64,000 nucleotides of DNA, from positions 1,147,527 through 1,211,526 of the forward strand of contig NZ_AP024678.1 of assembly GCF_025999095.1 (NCBI RefSeq), given 5' to 3'. The notes beneath the pieces are model-generated. The model was given only the letters and a program-made list of their open reading frames with translations. It was not told the DNA's origin and did not search any database. The position numbers and the translations under genes were made by a program. The stretch comes from Thermosynechococcus sp. (GTDB lineage: Bacteria; Cyanobacteriota; Cyanobacteriia; Thermosynechococcales; Thermosynechococcaceae). Every line of letters begins with the position of its first letter. Position 1 is the first letter of the stretch. Positions 1 through 9,063 of the stretch are shown here, piece by piece.

Positions 1-2
1 CC

Positions 3-830
3 CATGAGTTACTGCGCCTTGCCAAGGGGGAGCACCTGCGTCAGCAGCTCCCCACCCCTCGCCGCCGGGAGGAGTTTGGCATTCCCGTACAACCCCTCAG
101 CACCCAAGATTGGCAAGTGATCGCAGCAGGGTTGGGTCTATCGCTTTTGCTCCTTGCGTCAGCGCAGGTGACATTTTTGCTCAGTCCGCTAATTACCCTT
201 GTTCACGAGCTGGGGCATGCAGTGACGGCGTGGCTCTTTGGCTATCCAGCGGTTCCGGCCTTTGACTTTCGCTACGGTGGTGGCGTCACCCTCCATGGCG
301 ATCGCGCAGGGGGTCTTGTCCTGCTCATCTATACAGGATTATTGGCCTTGGCCTATTTCTACCGTCAAAATCGGCTTACCCTGATTTGCCTTGGGGTCTT
401 GACGCTGCTCTACAGCCTTGTGGCCTTTAGTCCTGTTCATGAAATGCTCTTTGTGGCCATGGGGCATGGCTTTGAACTGATTTTTGCCGTGATTTTTCTT
501 TACCGTGCCCTGAGTGGGTGGGGGTGCCGCTACCCCATTGAACGTCCCCTCTACGGTATGGTGGGGTTTTTCATTGTGTTTTTTAATATGCGCTTTGCTT
601 GGCAGTTGCAGTTTGATCCGGTGTTTCGGGAGATGTACCTCATGGGTAAGGGGGGCATTGATCACGACTTGGTTCGCCTGGCCCGCGACTTTTTCCATAC
701 CGACTTGGCGACGGTGGTCGGCCTGTATGGCTTTTTTGTGATTCTGACACCGGCGATCGCCTTCCTGCTCTATCGTTATCGCCAGCGGATGCTGTACCTA
801 TTGATTCGCCTCTTTTTCGCTGAGGGCTAG
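3..830 (+). CDS. M50-like membrane zinc metallopeptidase (5'-truncated by window edge)
   Basis: The frame is open from the first bases of the window, so the real start lies upstream; a GTG at 117 is only an internal possibility. The visible part is hydrophobic with about six membrane segments. It carries HELGH inside LITLVHELGHAVTAWLFG, the HExxH zinc-binding signature of M50 peptidases, placed in a membrane helix as in that family. A second acidic or NPDG ligand motif is not obvious, so activity is uncertain. The next gene begins 80 bases downstream on the same strand. Substrate unknown; intramembrane or membrane-proximal proteolysis is inferred from the family only. Confidence 0.7.
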   Translation, partial: HELLRLAKGEHLRQQLPTPRRREEFGIPVQPLSTQDWQVIAAGLGLSLLLLASAQVTFLLSPLITLVHELGHAVTAWLFGYPAVPAFDFRYGGGVTLHGDRAGGLVLLIYTGLLALAYFYRQNRLTLICLGVLTLLYSLVAFSPVHEMLFVAMGHGFELIFAVIFLYRALSGWGCRYPIERPLYGMVGFFIVFFNMRFAWQLQFDPVFREMYLMGKGGIDHDLVRLARDFFHTDLATVVGLYGFFVILTPAIAFLLYRYRQRMLYLLIRLFFAEG

Positions 831-910
831 GGGCTACCCCCCTTGACCACCCTAGCAGGAGTCAAACTGGGGGAAGATAGAAATGGTCAACCATTGGGAA
901 TTGCTCAAAA

Positions 911-1381
911 ATGTCCCTAACCCCTGGGGCGATCGCTCCCCCCTTTGAACTGGCGGATGCCACTGGTCAGCTGGTGCGTTTGGCTGACTTTCAAGGTCAG
1001 TGGGTGATTCTCTATTTCTATCCCCGTGACAATACCCCTGGCTGCACCAAAGAAGCCTGCGCCTACCGTGAGGTGAGTGCCACTTTGGGCGATCGCAACG
1101 TCGTTATCTTAGGCATCAGCCCCGACAGTGTCGCCTCCCACGCCAAATTCCAGCAAAAGCTTGACTTGCCCTTTCGGCTCCTGGCAGATGGGGATGCCAA
1201 GGTTGCCCAGGCCTACGGCAGCTATGGCCCGAAAAAGTTCCTGGGCAAGGAATATCTGGGTGTCTATCGGGATACGTTTCTCATCGATCCCACGGGTAGA
1301 ATTGCCGCCATTTATCGGCGGGTCAAACCCGATGCCCACGTGGCGCAAGTGCTAGCGGATCTGGAGCGGCTGCAAGGGTGA
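911..1381 (+). CDS. bcp: Peroxiredoxin Q/BCP-type thiol peroxidase
   Basis: A 156-residue thioredoxin-fold peroxiredoxin that reduces hydrogen peroxide and alkyl hydroperoxides with electrons from thioredoxin. The active-site stretch is PRDNTPGCTKEACAYRE. Cys45 is the peroxidatic residue, and Cys50, five residues on, matches the resolving cysteine of the atypical two-Cys PrxQ subgroup. Length is normal. The stop TGA overlaps the GTG start of the following Nudix gene (GTGA), so the two are probably translated together. Cyanobacteria usually carry several PrxQ paralogues, and I cannot tell which one this is. Confidence 0.92.
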   Translation: MSLTPGAIAPPFELADATGQLVRLADFQGQWVILYFYPRDNTPGCTKEACAYREVSATLGDRNVVILGISPDSVASHAKFQQKLDLPFRLLADGDAKVAQAYGSYGPKKFLGKEYLGVYRDTFLIDPTGRIAAIYRRVKPDAHVAQVLADLERLQG

Positions 1382-1833
1382 GTGGGTTTTGGCGAGTTCT
1401 AGGCTTTTTCCTGGAGCGATTCTGGCGGCGTCCCTTTGTGGCGGTGTCAGTCATTGCCTTGACCGCAAGCGATCACCTGATTTTGGTGCAACGCTGCGAT
1501 ACCGGTCAATGGTCGCTGCCCGGGGGGATGATGGATTGGGGAGAAACCATTCTGGAGACGGGCGCCCGCGAGCTGGCAGAAGAAACAGGGCTGCGCCTCC
1601 AGAGCTTTGAAGGCCTAGTGGGCGTTTACTCTGACCCGAAGCGGGATCCCCGTGTCCATGCCGTGTGTATTGCGATCGCTGCCCGGGTGGATGGTGAGCC
1701 GCAGGTGTTGGACGTCAAGGAAGTGCGGGCAGTACAAGCTTTTCCCCTGAGTGACCTTCCTTTAGCCGATTTAGCCCACGACCATGCCCAACAGTTAGAG
1801 GACTATTTGAATGGACATCTAGGGTTGACCTAG
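1378..1833 (+). CDS. Nudix hydrolase
   Basis: A 151-residue protein with a complete Nudix box around residues 41-66: GGMMDWGETILETGARELAEE followed by TGL, fitting GX5EX7REUXEEXGU. Such enzymes cleave nucleoside diphosphates linked to another moiety; the substrate cannot be read from sequence. An N-terminal hydrophobic, basic stretch (FWRVLGFFLERFWRRPFVAV) precedes the fold. It starts with GTG overlapping the stop of the peroxiredoxin gene, suggesting coupling and perhaps a shared oxidative-stress role (inference). Its 3' end overlaps the convergent cobI gene by 15 bases. Confidence 0.88.
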   Translation: MSGFWRVLGFFLERFWRRPFVAVSVIALTASDHLILVQRCDTGQWSLPGGMMDWGETILETGARELAEETGLRLQSFEGLVGVYSDPKRDPRVHAVCIAIAARVDGEPQVLDVKEVRAVQAFPLSDLPLADLAHDHAQQLEDYLNGHLGLT

Positions 1834-2571
1834 GCACTCGCGAAAATTCTCCAAGATTGGGCGCCGCTTCCAAACAATGAGCAGCGAAAAGTAGGGCAGG
1901 GTTAACTCTGGATAGTTTGTCAGGGGGGTGTAGATTTCTTGTTTAGGCGTTGTTGCCCAGCTCACCACTGCCGCCTGTTCCAAGAGGTTATGTTCCTTGA
2001 GCCAATGCCAGACGGCGCCATAAACCGATCGCACCTTCATTAAAACCACCACCTCTGCCCATGCCCATACCCGTGGGAGCTCATCCCCGTGGTACATCGC
2101 TGGCAAAATCGCTAGGCGCTCCCTCCCCGAGGTCAGGGGCACCCCTAAACTGGCCGCTGCTGCCAAGGGCGAGCAAACTCCCGGAATCACCTCAAGGGCA
2201 ATATGGGGGTCAAGGTTCTGGACGGCTGCTGCTAGATAGGAAAACGTACTGTAGAAACTGACATCTCCCTCAGACACAAAGACCACATCAGTGCCCTGAG
2301 CAAGGTATGCATAGACTTGAGCGGCTGCCTTTTGCCATGCCCGTTTTAAGATATCTGGCTCAAGAACATAGGGGAACTCGAGGGGAAGGTAAATTTGCTG
2401 GGGTTGTTTGTAGGGAGAAATAATCTCCTCGGCAATACCGCGCCGTTTCTGTAGCCCCGCCGGAAAAGCAATCACCCTTGCTTGTTGTAGGCGTCGCCAA
2501 CCTTTAAGGGTAATGAGTTCGGGATCGCCAGGTCCTATGCCAATGCCGCAAAGAGTGGTCACTAGCCCCAT
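1819..2571 (-). CDS. cobI: Precorrin-2 C20-methyltransferase
   Basis: A SAM-dependent tetrapyrrole methylase of about 250 residues in corrin-ring (vitamin B12) synthesis. The N-terminus LCGIGIGPGDPELITLKG is the family's substrate/SAM loop. SEGDVSFYSTFSYL and EVIPGVCSPLAAAASLGVPL are the other conserved blocks. I chose ATG at 2571, overlapping the end of feoB by ten bases. A GTG at 2562 that shares the G of the feoB stop (TAGTG) is equally plausible; both give the family N-terminus. The longer reading frame to 2616 adds unrelated residues. It forms a coupled run with feoB and the GAF protein upstream. Confidence 0.88.
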   Translation of the reverse strand: MGLVTTLCGIGIGPGDPELITLKGWRRLQQARVIAFPAGLQKRRGIAEEIISPYKQPQQIYLPLEFPYVLEPDILKRAWQKAAAQVYAYLAQGTDVVFVSEGDVSFYSTFSYLAAAVQNLDPHIALEVIPGVCSPLAAAASLGVPLTSGRERLAILPAMYHGDELPRVWAWAEVVVLMKVRSVYGAVWHWLKEHNLLEQAAVVSWATTPKQEIYTPLTNYPELTLPYFSLLIVWKRRPILENFRECLGQP

Positions 2572-4352
2572 CCCCACCAGCGCCCGAGTTGATACACACT
2601 GCCACTGACGACCCACGCCATTGCCAAGGCATAGAGGATAGCAAAAATCGTAAACTGCTTGCGTTTGGATTCACTCCAGAGGGTGGCAAGGGTGCTGAGA
2701 CAGGGGGTGTACAGGAGAGTAAAAAGCATAAAGCTGTAGGCCTGCAGCGGGGTCAAGTCCTGGGCGATCGCTTGCTGTAGGGAGGTACCCGAAAGGTGAT
2801 AGATAACTGCCAACGCGCCAATGACAATCTCCTTGGCCACAAAGCCGACAATGAGAGCAATTGTCAGTTCAGGTGTAATGCCCGCCGGTGCTAAAAGCGG
2901 TTGTAGCGCTGTTCCCAGTTGGCCGGCCCAGGTCTCTGGGCTGGCGGGCGTTGCATTCAAGGGCAAATGGGTCAATGCCCACACCACCAAGACACCGATC
3001 ATAATGAAGCCCGTTGCCCGCGAGAGAAAGTGCCGCACCTCGCCCCACGCCCGCAGGAGCACCTGTTGTGCCGTCGGCCAACGATAGGGGGGCAGCTCCA
3101 GCAAAAAGGGATCTGTATTCGGGAAATAGCCTTGAAAACAGAGGGCAGTAAACAAGGCTGCAAGGATGCTCCAACCATAGAGGGACAGCAGGACAGCTGC
3201 CCCCCACTGTGGTGGAAACAAGCAGGCAATGAGAAAGACAAACACCTGTAGCCGTGCTGAACAGAGGGAAAAGGGAATGATCAGCATTGTCAGCAGCCGC
3301 AGCCCCGGCGAGCGAATAATCCGGGTGGCCATCAGGGCCGGGACATTGCAGCCAAAGCCCATCAAGCTGAGAACAAAACTGCGGCCATCCAAACCCAAGC
3401 GTGCCATTAAGCCATCCATGAGATAAGCAGCACGGGCCAGGTAGCCACTGTCCTCGACGATCGCCATCACAATAAAGAAGATGGTTACTAAGGGCACAAA
3501 GGCTGCCACTGTGGTCATGCCGCCATAGAGGCCCTCAATCAGCAAACTGCTGAGCAGGGGGGGAAGCCCGGCGAACAGTGGCGCCAGCACCTGTCCCTGA
3601 AAGGCTTCAAAGGTATCACTGAGCCAGCCTTGAAGCCCTAGACCCAGTACCCACACCCCTTGAAAGACAAGGTATAGCCCCACAAAAAAGAGGGGCAGTC
3701 CCCACAGGGGGTGCAGCAACCAGTGATCCAATTGCTCTGTTAGTCTGCGAACGGTGCGACTGGGGAAAGTGACGCTGTCCGCCAATAGGGGGGCGATCGC
3801 CCCCGCCTCAAGCTCTGGCAACGTTGGCTGGAGGAGCGGGGTTTGGGGAATCGGTGCTACCTTGAGAGCATGGCAAATAGTTTCGTAGGCCTCCCAATAG
3901 CCACCACCGTATTTGGCACTGAGAGCAACGACGGGCACCCCCAGACGATCGCTCAACTTCTCAGTATCAATCTGAATCCCCAGTTGCCGAGCTTCATCAA
4001 CCATATTCAAAAGCACCACCATGGGTAGGCCCCAGGCCTTCACCTGAAGGGCTAAGCGCAATTGATGCTGAATCTGACTGGCATTGAGAATCACCAACAC
4101 CAACCGCACCGGCACGCGTTGGAAAAACTCCCGCACAATGGTTTCATCGGCAGCTGTCCCCGCTAGATCGTAGATGCCCGGTAAATCCACCAGCTTAACC
4201 CTCTCACCATTGAGGAAAATCTCCGCTTCTGTTAAGTCCACGGTAATCCCCGGCCAGTTGCCCACATGGGCACGGGCAGCAGCAATGCGATTAAAAAATG
4301 TCGATTTACCAGTGTTGGGAAGGCCGAGAAGCGGGATCGTGCTGGGGGTCAT
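2562..4352 (-). CDS. feoB: Ferrous iron transport protein B
   Basis: A 596-residue inner-membrane Fe(II) uptake protein. The N-terminal G-protein domain has GLPNTGKST (G1), DLPGIYD (G3) and NMVD (G4). It is followed by about ten membrane segments containing FGCNVPALMATR and FVAKEIVIGALAV, the conserved Gate motifs. It is shorter than enterobacterial FeoB (about 770 residues) but typical for cyanobacteria. No feoA lies beside it. Its ATG overlaps the stop of the upstream GAF-protein gene (ATGA) and its stop touches the start of cobI, so the three are probably one transcript. Confidence 0.95.
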   Translation of the reverse strand: MTPSTIPLLGLPNTGKSTFFNRIAAARAHVGNWPGITVDLTEAEIFLNGERVKLVDLPGIYDLAGTAADETIVREFFQRVPVRLVLVILNASQIQHQLRLALQVKAWGLPMVVLLNMVDEARQLGIQIDTEKLSDRLGVPVVALSAKYGGGYWEAYETICHALKVAPIPQTPLLQPTLPELEAGAIAPLLADSVTFPSRTVRRLTEQLDHWLLHPLWGLPLFFVGLYLVFQGVWVLGLGLQGWLSDTFEAFQGQVLAPLFAGLPPLLSSLLIEGLYGGMTTVAAFVPLVTIFFIVMAIVEDSGYLARAAYLMDGLMARLGLDGRSFVLSLMGFGCNVPALMATRIIRSPGLRLLTMLIIPFSLCSARLQVFVFLIACLFPPQWGAAVLLSLYGWSILAALFTALCFQGYFPNTDPFLLELPPYRWPTAQQVLLRAWGEVRHFLSRATGFIMIGVLVVWALTHLPLNATPASPETWAGQLGTALQPLLAPAGITPELTIALIVGFVAKEIVIGALAVIYHLSGTSLQQAIAQDLTPLQAYSFMLFTLLYTPCLSTLATLWSESKRKQFTIFAILYALAMAWVVSGSVYQLGRWWGWG

Positions 4353-7237
4353 TGGCGTGGCTGTGAGGATTGCAGTTCGAAGGTACCGGTGTCGCCATTA
4401 TTTAGGGGAATGAGCAGACGACTGAGGAAGCGGCCATCCTCTAACTTATACATGTCAAGGCTGTAGCCTAGGCGTTGACAAAGATGGCAGCAAATTTTGA
4501 GGTGGCGCCCGGGGGGCTGATCAAGGCTAGAGGGAGCAAGCCAGTCAAGATGTTCCAGTTGGTGCAGTTTAATGAGCAACTGTGGCGCCACTTCCCCATT
4601 GTCGGTAATGGAGAGTTCCAGCCAAGACGCCATTTTTCCCCCCTGACCCCTGCCTTCAATTTGCTGACACCAAATGTCAATGCGACCTTGGGAGGGCGAT
4701 CGCTGGCAGGCAAAAAGCAGCAATTCATAGAGGATTAACTCCAGCTTGCTAAGGTCGCCATTGAGGGTGAGTACGGGTTGATTGTGAACTTGAATCCACA
4801 GTTGTTTGCGCTGCTTCCAGTTTTCAATGCGATCCATCACTCGCTTGAGGACTACCGCTAGGCCTGCTGTCTGGGTGGCTTTGTCCAGTTGCCACACCTC
4901 ATGGTTCAAGAGGGGATGGAGAGACTCCAGCTGGGTTTGCAGGAGCGTGCCCAACCGCCGCAGCAGGGGATCTGCCTCGGGGTGCTGCTGAAGCCATTGC
5001 GTCAACTGATGGCCGAGATTCGCAAGTTGGCCATAGACCTGTTCCAGGTGACGGTGTTTGTACCAGTTGAGGGTTTCAAGGGTTTGCCAGCCTTGGGTGA
5101 GCATCTGAATGAGGCAGGTGCTGCGGTGTGCCCAAGCTAAATGGTTGACAAGGGTAATGAACGCCTCTAGGTGCAAGGTTGACCAGAGGCGATCGCGGTG
5201 ATCGGCAACAATCAGCACTCCCGAAGGTTCATATTCTGGATCAGCGCGCAGGGCGATCGCCAAAATCTGGCCAATCTCTGGCCCTGACAGCCACTCACGG
5301 GTATGGGGATCCAGTTCAGCGGCCGTGGTTTGAATCAACCAAGCGTAGGGATTACTATTGACATCCGCTTGGGAGGCCATCAGGGCACTGTGGATCAAGG
5401 GATCCTCGTAGATGGCAATCTCAGTGTCGTTGCGAATGGCAAACTTGGCATGGCTGGGGGGCGGTGCCACAATCGAGCCAACGGTCTGACCGGGTCGCCA
5501 AGTCACTAAAGCCACAAGGGGCACCTGCATCAAATTCATGAGCTGCTGCAAGCCCGTCAGTTCAAGACGCTCGAGATTTTGGGTGCGTTGCAGTGCCCTT
5601 AACCCCGCCAACATTGCCGATCGCACCTGCTCCTGCTGCGTATTGGTGTTTTGCAGTTGCCACTGATGGCTAATCAGGCCAAGGATGCGAGCCACCTCCT
5701 GCACAAGAGTTTGCTGACTTTTGCCCCAAACGGTGGGTTCAGTGCGCCCCGCCAGCAGCAGCGCCTCCAAGGAATGGCCAGGGGTAGTGGTTGCCACCAG
5801 AAGGGAGCGGATATTCAGCTTGCCGAGGACCTCTTTCCAAGAGTAAAGGCGCAATTCATTGCTGTAGTCCTCCAGGGCAATGGCTGTGGTTGCAGTTTCC
5901 AGAAGCTGCCAATCCATTTTTGGTAATGGCGGGAAGGGTGGATGGCGATCGCGCCCGCGGGGAGCCGGATACTGAAACAGCACATCAAAGGCTTGGGTCA
6001 GGGAGTTATAGGTCAGCAAAAAGACCCACTGCGCCTCTAGCTCCGCCGCTAACTTTTCACTCGCACGGTGGAGCGCCCGCCGCCAGTCCTGCTCATCACA
6101 AATGGCCTGGGCTATCTCACTGACAAGGCTTTGGGCCTGTTGGGTCTGTGCCAAGAGATGTTCCAGGCGTTCAGTGGGGGCTGCCAAGGCCAATAGCTCG
6201 GCGGTGACTTGCAGAAGTTTCTTCTCGCTGTCGTTCCAAGGATAAGGCTCATTGCGCTCCAATGTGAGAAAGCCCACGACATCGGTGCCCACCAGAATCG
6301 GGGCTACCAGAAGAGCACGGCAGTTGAGCATTTGCATCAGCCGCAAGGGAGCGGTGGCACTGACCACACTTTGACTATCGCTGATGCTCACGATTTGGCC
6401 ACTGGCAAGGGCAGTATAACAACCTGCTAACTCCTGCTGCGTAATCGCTAGGGGTTGCCGCTGGCTCTCGCGGCTCTGGGGTTTACCAACGGTGTAACTA
6501 CGCCGCCGATAGAGGGGTTGCTCCAAATCCCGCCAAAAGAGGCTGGTCCGTTGAGGTTGACAAAATTGGTGTACTGCCAGCAACAGGGCTTCAATCCGTT
6601 GGCCGAAGCTATGGGCACGGCTGGCCTCCTGGAGCAGATGGCGTATGGGGTCATCACTGGTCATCGTGGGAGCAGCCGCTTGCTTTGCTTCTGGTACCGC
6701 TTTCGTTACTTTGGTCGCTGTTAGGCGTTCCAGTTCCGAGCCAAGGGCACTGACTAGCAGGCTCATGTGGGCCAAATCATCCCCCCGCAGCGTATCGCCC
6801 CACGTGGTGGAGCCAATGATAAGAATGCCAAGGGGTTGACGATGGCGGACAATGGGATAGATAGCGGTGCCTTGAATGCCCAAACGGCTGGCGGCGTCCC
6901 GTAATTCTCCTAGGCGAGGTTCCTCCTTAAGACTGGGCAAACTAATGGGCTTGCGGTTCATCAACACCTGATCGAGAAGGCTGCCCGCAGCAAGGAGCAG
7001 TTTCTGTTTGAGAAAGGGATGATCACCGACGGGCGTTGTTCCCCCTTGGCCAATGAGTTGTTTGGCGCCTTCATTGTACAGCCCCAACCAGACAAAGGAC
7101 ATGCCGAGGGTCTCTTGGGCAAAGCTCACCAAGGGAGCAATGAGTCCCCCAATTTGCTCTTGCTGCTGTAACTGTTTGATGGTGTTGACCAGTGCCGCCA
7201 AAGGGGGGCTGACCTTCGAGGATTTCGCAGAGGTCAT
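4349..7237 (-). CDS. Multi-GAF protein with degenerate histidine-kinase C-terminus
   Basis: A 962-residue soluble protein. Four GAF-like sensory segments are recognisable, roughly residues 30-180, 200-365, 370-545 and 550-740. They are followed by a helical dimerisation-like segment and a C-terminal ATPase-like fold. In the latter, ELLLFACQRSP sits where the kinase N box should be but has Phe in place of the essential Asn. ITDNG matches the D box, and the glycine-rich G2 box is weak (GRHLKICCHLCQRLGY). I see no convincing phospho-acceptor H box. It is probably a signal-sensing scaffold or pseudokinase rather than an active kinase. Its stop overlaps the feoB start. Ligand unknown; no chromophore cysteine is evident. 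Confidence 0.75.
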   Translation of the reverse strand: MTSAKSSKVSPPLAALVNTIKQLQQQEQIGGLIAPLVSFAQETLGMSFVWLGLYNEGAKQLIGQGGTTPVGDHPFLKQKLLLAAGSLLDQVLMNRKPISLPSLKEEPRLGELRDAASRLGIQGTAIYPIVRHRQPLGILIIGSTTWGDTLRGDDLAHMSLLVSALGSELERLTATKVTKAVPEAKQAAAPTMTSDDPIRHLLQEASRAHSFGQRIEALLLAVHQFCQPQRTSLFWRDLEQPLYRRRSYTVGKPQSRESQRQPLAITQQELAGCYTALASGQIVSISDSQSVVSATAPLRLMQMLNCRALLVAPILVGTDVVGFLTLERNEPYPWNDSEKKLLQVTAELLALAAPTERLEHLLAQTQQAQSLVSEIAQAICDEQDWRRALHRASEKLAAELEAQWVFLLTYNSLTQAFDVLFQYPAPRGRDRHPPFPPLPKMDWQLLETATTAIALEDYSNELRLYSWKEVLGKLNIRSLLVATTTPGHSLEALLLAGRTEPTVWGKSQQTLVQEVARILGLISHQWQLQNTNTQQEQVRSAMLAGLRALQRTQNLERLELTGLQQLMNLMQVPLVALVTWRPGQTVGSIVAPPPSHAKFAIRNDTEIAIYEDPLIHSALMASQADVNSNPYAWLIQTTAAELDPHTREWLSGPEIGQILAIALRADPEYEPSGVLIVADHRDRLWSTLHLEAFITLVNHLAWAHRSTCLIQMLTQGWQTLETLNWYKHRHLEQVYGQLANLGHQLTQWLQQHPEADPLLRRLGTLLQTQLESLHPLLNHEVWQLDKATQTAGLAVVLKRVMDRIENWKQRKQLWIQVHNQPVLTLNGDLSKLELILYELLLFACQRSPSQGRIDIWCQQIEGRGQGGKMASWLELSITDNGEVAPQLLIKLHQLEHLDWLAPSSLDQPPGRHLKICCHLCQRLGYSLDMYKLEDGRFLSRLLIPLNNGDTGTFELQSSQPRQ

Positions 7238-7267
7238 AGGGGCGATCGCAACCGAGAAGGATGTCTT

Positions 7268-7648
7268 CTATTGTAAACTTTGCCCCTCCACAATCCTGTG
7301 CTCGAGTTCACAGCAGGCAAGGAGAAAGTCGGGGGGCACAGGGGCAGGCCATGTCCCCTCAACACGGCGATCGCCCAACACAATCAGATGCAGGCTATAG
7401 GCATGGGGATAGCCCTCCAATTCCAAGTGCACCGCGTTGTTGCTGCCACTGAGGGTAATCATTTCCTCGGGCATCAATTCGGGGGCGATCGCCTGCAACT
7501 GCTCATGGAGTTGGCGAAATAACTCCACAAAGGCCCTAAACTCGGTGTCAGTGAGTTCGGTGGCCCAATCCTGGGCACCCACTAGACCTGCATAGTGTTG
7601 ATCACTGCGCCAGCCCACTCGCCAGCTTTGCCCGACTCGCAGTTCCAT
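7268..7648 (-). CDS. DUF1818 family protein
   Basis: A 126-residue soluble protein matching the cyanobacterial DUF1818 family as I recall it. Visible family blocks are GQSWRVGWRSDQHYAGLVG, DWATELTDTEF, PELMPEEMITL and the ending RRVEGTWPAPVPPDFLLA. The start MELRVGQSW at 7648 was chosen because it matches the family N-terminus; the longer frame runs back into the mlaE gene. It begins 11 bases after the mlaE stop, so it probably belongs to that operon. Function unknown. Confidence 0.85.
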   Translation of the reverse strand: MELRVGQSWRVGWRSDQHYAGLVGAQDWATELTDTEFRAFVELFRQLHEQLQAIAPELMPEEMITLSGSNNAVHLELEGYPHAYSLHLIVLGDRRVEGTWPAPVPPDFLLACCELEHRIVEGQSLQ

Positions 7649-7659
7649 AGGCCAACCCT

Positions 7660-8463
7660 CTAGAATGTGGGTACGAGGGTACTGTTGCCGCCAAAGAGTG
7701 CCCAAGACAGGAAAAAGTTGAGAATAAAAATGGCCAGTAGCGAGATCACCACCGCCGCCGTAGTGGATTGACCGACGCCCTTGGCGCCCCCGGTGGTTGT
7801 CATGCCCCAATTGCAGCCAATAATGGCCACGACCCCGCCAAAAATGCCCGATTTAATGATCGAACTCCACAGATCCCAAGTTTGTAGAAAGTTCTGAATG
7901 GACTCAATATAGATCCCACGGGGAATACCGTAGAGATAATCGGCAATCATCAAGCCCCCCCCCAAGCCCGTTACCAGTGCTAAGACATTAAGAATTGGCA
8001 ACATAAGCACACAGGCAATAAACCGTGGCACCACCAAGTAATCTACGGGATCGGTGCCTAACATATAGAGGGCGTCAATTTGCTCAGTGACTTTCATGGT
8101 GCCAATTTCAGCCGCAAAGGCGGAGCCAACCCGCCCGGCGAGCACCACTGCTGTCAGCACAGGCCCTAGTTCCCGTGCAAGGGCGATCGCCAGCACCCCA
8201 CCTACCGCAGACGTGGCACCAAAGGCAATAAATTCACGGGCGACCTGAATCGTAAACACCATACCCACGAAGGCGGCTGTAATCAGGGCAACACTGAGGG
8301 AGGCAGGCCCCACCAAAGCCATTTGCTCGATCAAGTTACGTAGACTAACCCGCCCCCGCAGCAAATGATAGGTGACTTGACCCGCTAAGAGAAAGGCTGT
8401 ACCCAAGCGTCGTATACCCTGACTTGCCCGCCAGCGTAGCCTTGGCCACTTCATCGCCTTCAT
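7660..8463 (-). CDS. MlaE-family lipid ABC transporter permease
   Basis: A 267-residue integral membrane protein of the MlaE/YrbE family, the permease of ABC systems moving phospholipids or other hydrophobic molecules between membranes. Diagnostic blocks are TIQVAREFIAFGA, ALARELGPVLTAVVLAGRVGSAFAAEIGTMKVTEQIDALYMLG (read in parts) and the ending FFLSWALFG. An AGGA ribosome-binding site lies seven bases before ATG 8463. It is nine bases downstream of the DUF3172 gene. No ATPase (MlaF) or MCE substrate-binding (MlaD) gene is in the window, so partners are encoded elsewhere, as is common in cyanobacteria. Confidence 0.92.
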   Translation of the reverse strand: MKAMKWPRLRWRASQGIRRLGTAFLLAGQVTYHLLRGRVSLRNLIEQMALVGPASLSVALITAAFVGMVFTIQVAREFIAFGATSAVGGVLAIALARELGPVLTAVVLAGRVGSAFAAEIGTMKVTEQIDALYMLGTDPVDYLVVPRFIACVLMLPILNVLALVTGLGGGLMIADYLYGIPRGIYIESIQNFLQTWDLWSSIIKSGIFGGVVAIIGCNWGMTTTGGAKGVGQSTTAAVVISLLAIFILNFFLSWALFGGNSTLVPTF

Positions 8464-8472
8464 TGTTGCGTC

Positions 8473-9024
8473 CTAGAAATTACCGGTTTCACCCGCAGCA
8501 CCATTACCTAAGCCTGAGAGTTTGAGGAAGAGGTTTTTATCCGTTGTGCTCTGATAGACACAGCTAATTTCAGGCTTGGCGTCTAGGTTGCCGACGTAGC
8601 CAAAGGTATTCAGCCGTTGGCGACAACTGCGCAACTGTTCACCCGTAATGAGTTGTCGCTGTTCTAGGAGGGCAACGTTATTGGCCCGCAGAACACAGCC
8701 CGGTTGCATGGAGGGTTGAGACACAAAAACCGAAAAGGGATTAAAGGTCACAAAAATCCGCGTATCCACCGCGATCGCGCTCGCACCAAATTGCACGCAA
8801 ATATCGGGATTGGGTGCTGCTTGATCAATAAACTGCGTCGAGGCCACGTTATCGGGGTTAAGGGTCGTGGTTTTGCTGAAGGTGACGCCAACGCCAACCC
8901 CAATAATGAAAACGCCGCCTAAGATCGCCAAGGTACGGGTGTTCACCGCTGACTTGGATTCTGGCTCTGGCTGACGACGAGTTTGAGGACGGGGACGCGG
9001 TGGAGATGGCGAACGTCGAGGCAT
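8473..9024 (-). CDS. DUF3172 family membrane-anchored protein
   Basis: About 183 residues, with start MPRRSPSPP at 9024. A basic, proline-rich N-terminus is followed by one membrane helix (LAILGGVFIIGVGVGVTF) and a soluble domain. The domain contains PDICVQFGASAIAVDTRIFV, NPFSVFVSQPSMQPGCVLR and NTFGYVGNLDAKPEISCVYQ, which I recognise as the cyanobacterial DUF3172 family. Three or four cysteines are conserved-looking. It is probably anchored with the domain outside the cytoplasm (inference). It is co-directional with and close to mlaE. Function unknown. Confidence 0.82.
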   Translation of the reverse strand: MPRRSPSPPRPRPQTRRQPEPESKSAVNTRTLAILGGVFIIGVGVGVTFSKTTTLNPDNVASTQFIDQAAPNPDICVQFGASAIAVDTRIFVTFNPFSVFVSQPSMQPGCVLRANNVALLEQRQLITGEQLRSCRQRLNTFGYVGNLDAKPEISCVYQSTTDKNLFLKLSGLGNGAAGETGNF

Positions 9025-9063
9025 AGCAGCAAAAGTGAACAGCACTTCCCTACCAGTATGCCC

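Noticed and set aside
7649-7810. Longer start for the DUF1818 gene
   Set aside because: The extension overlaps the mlaE coding region and is absent from the family.
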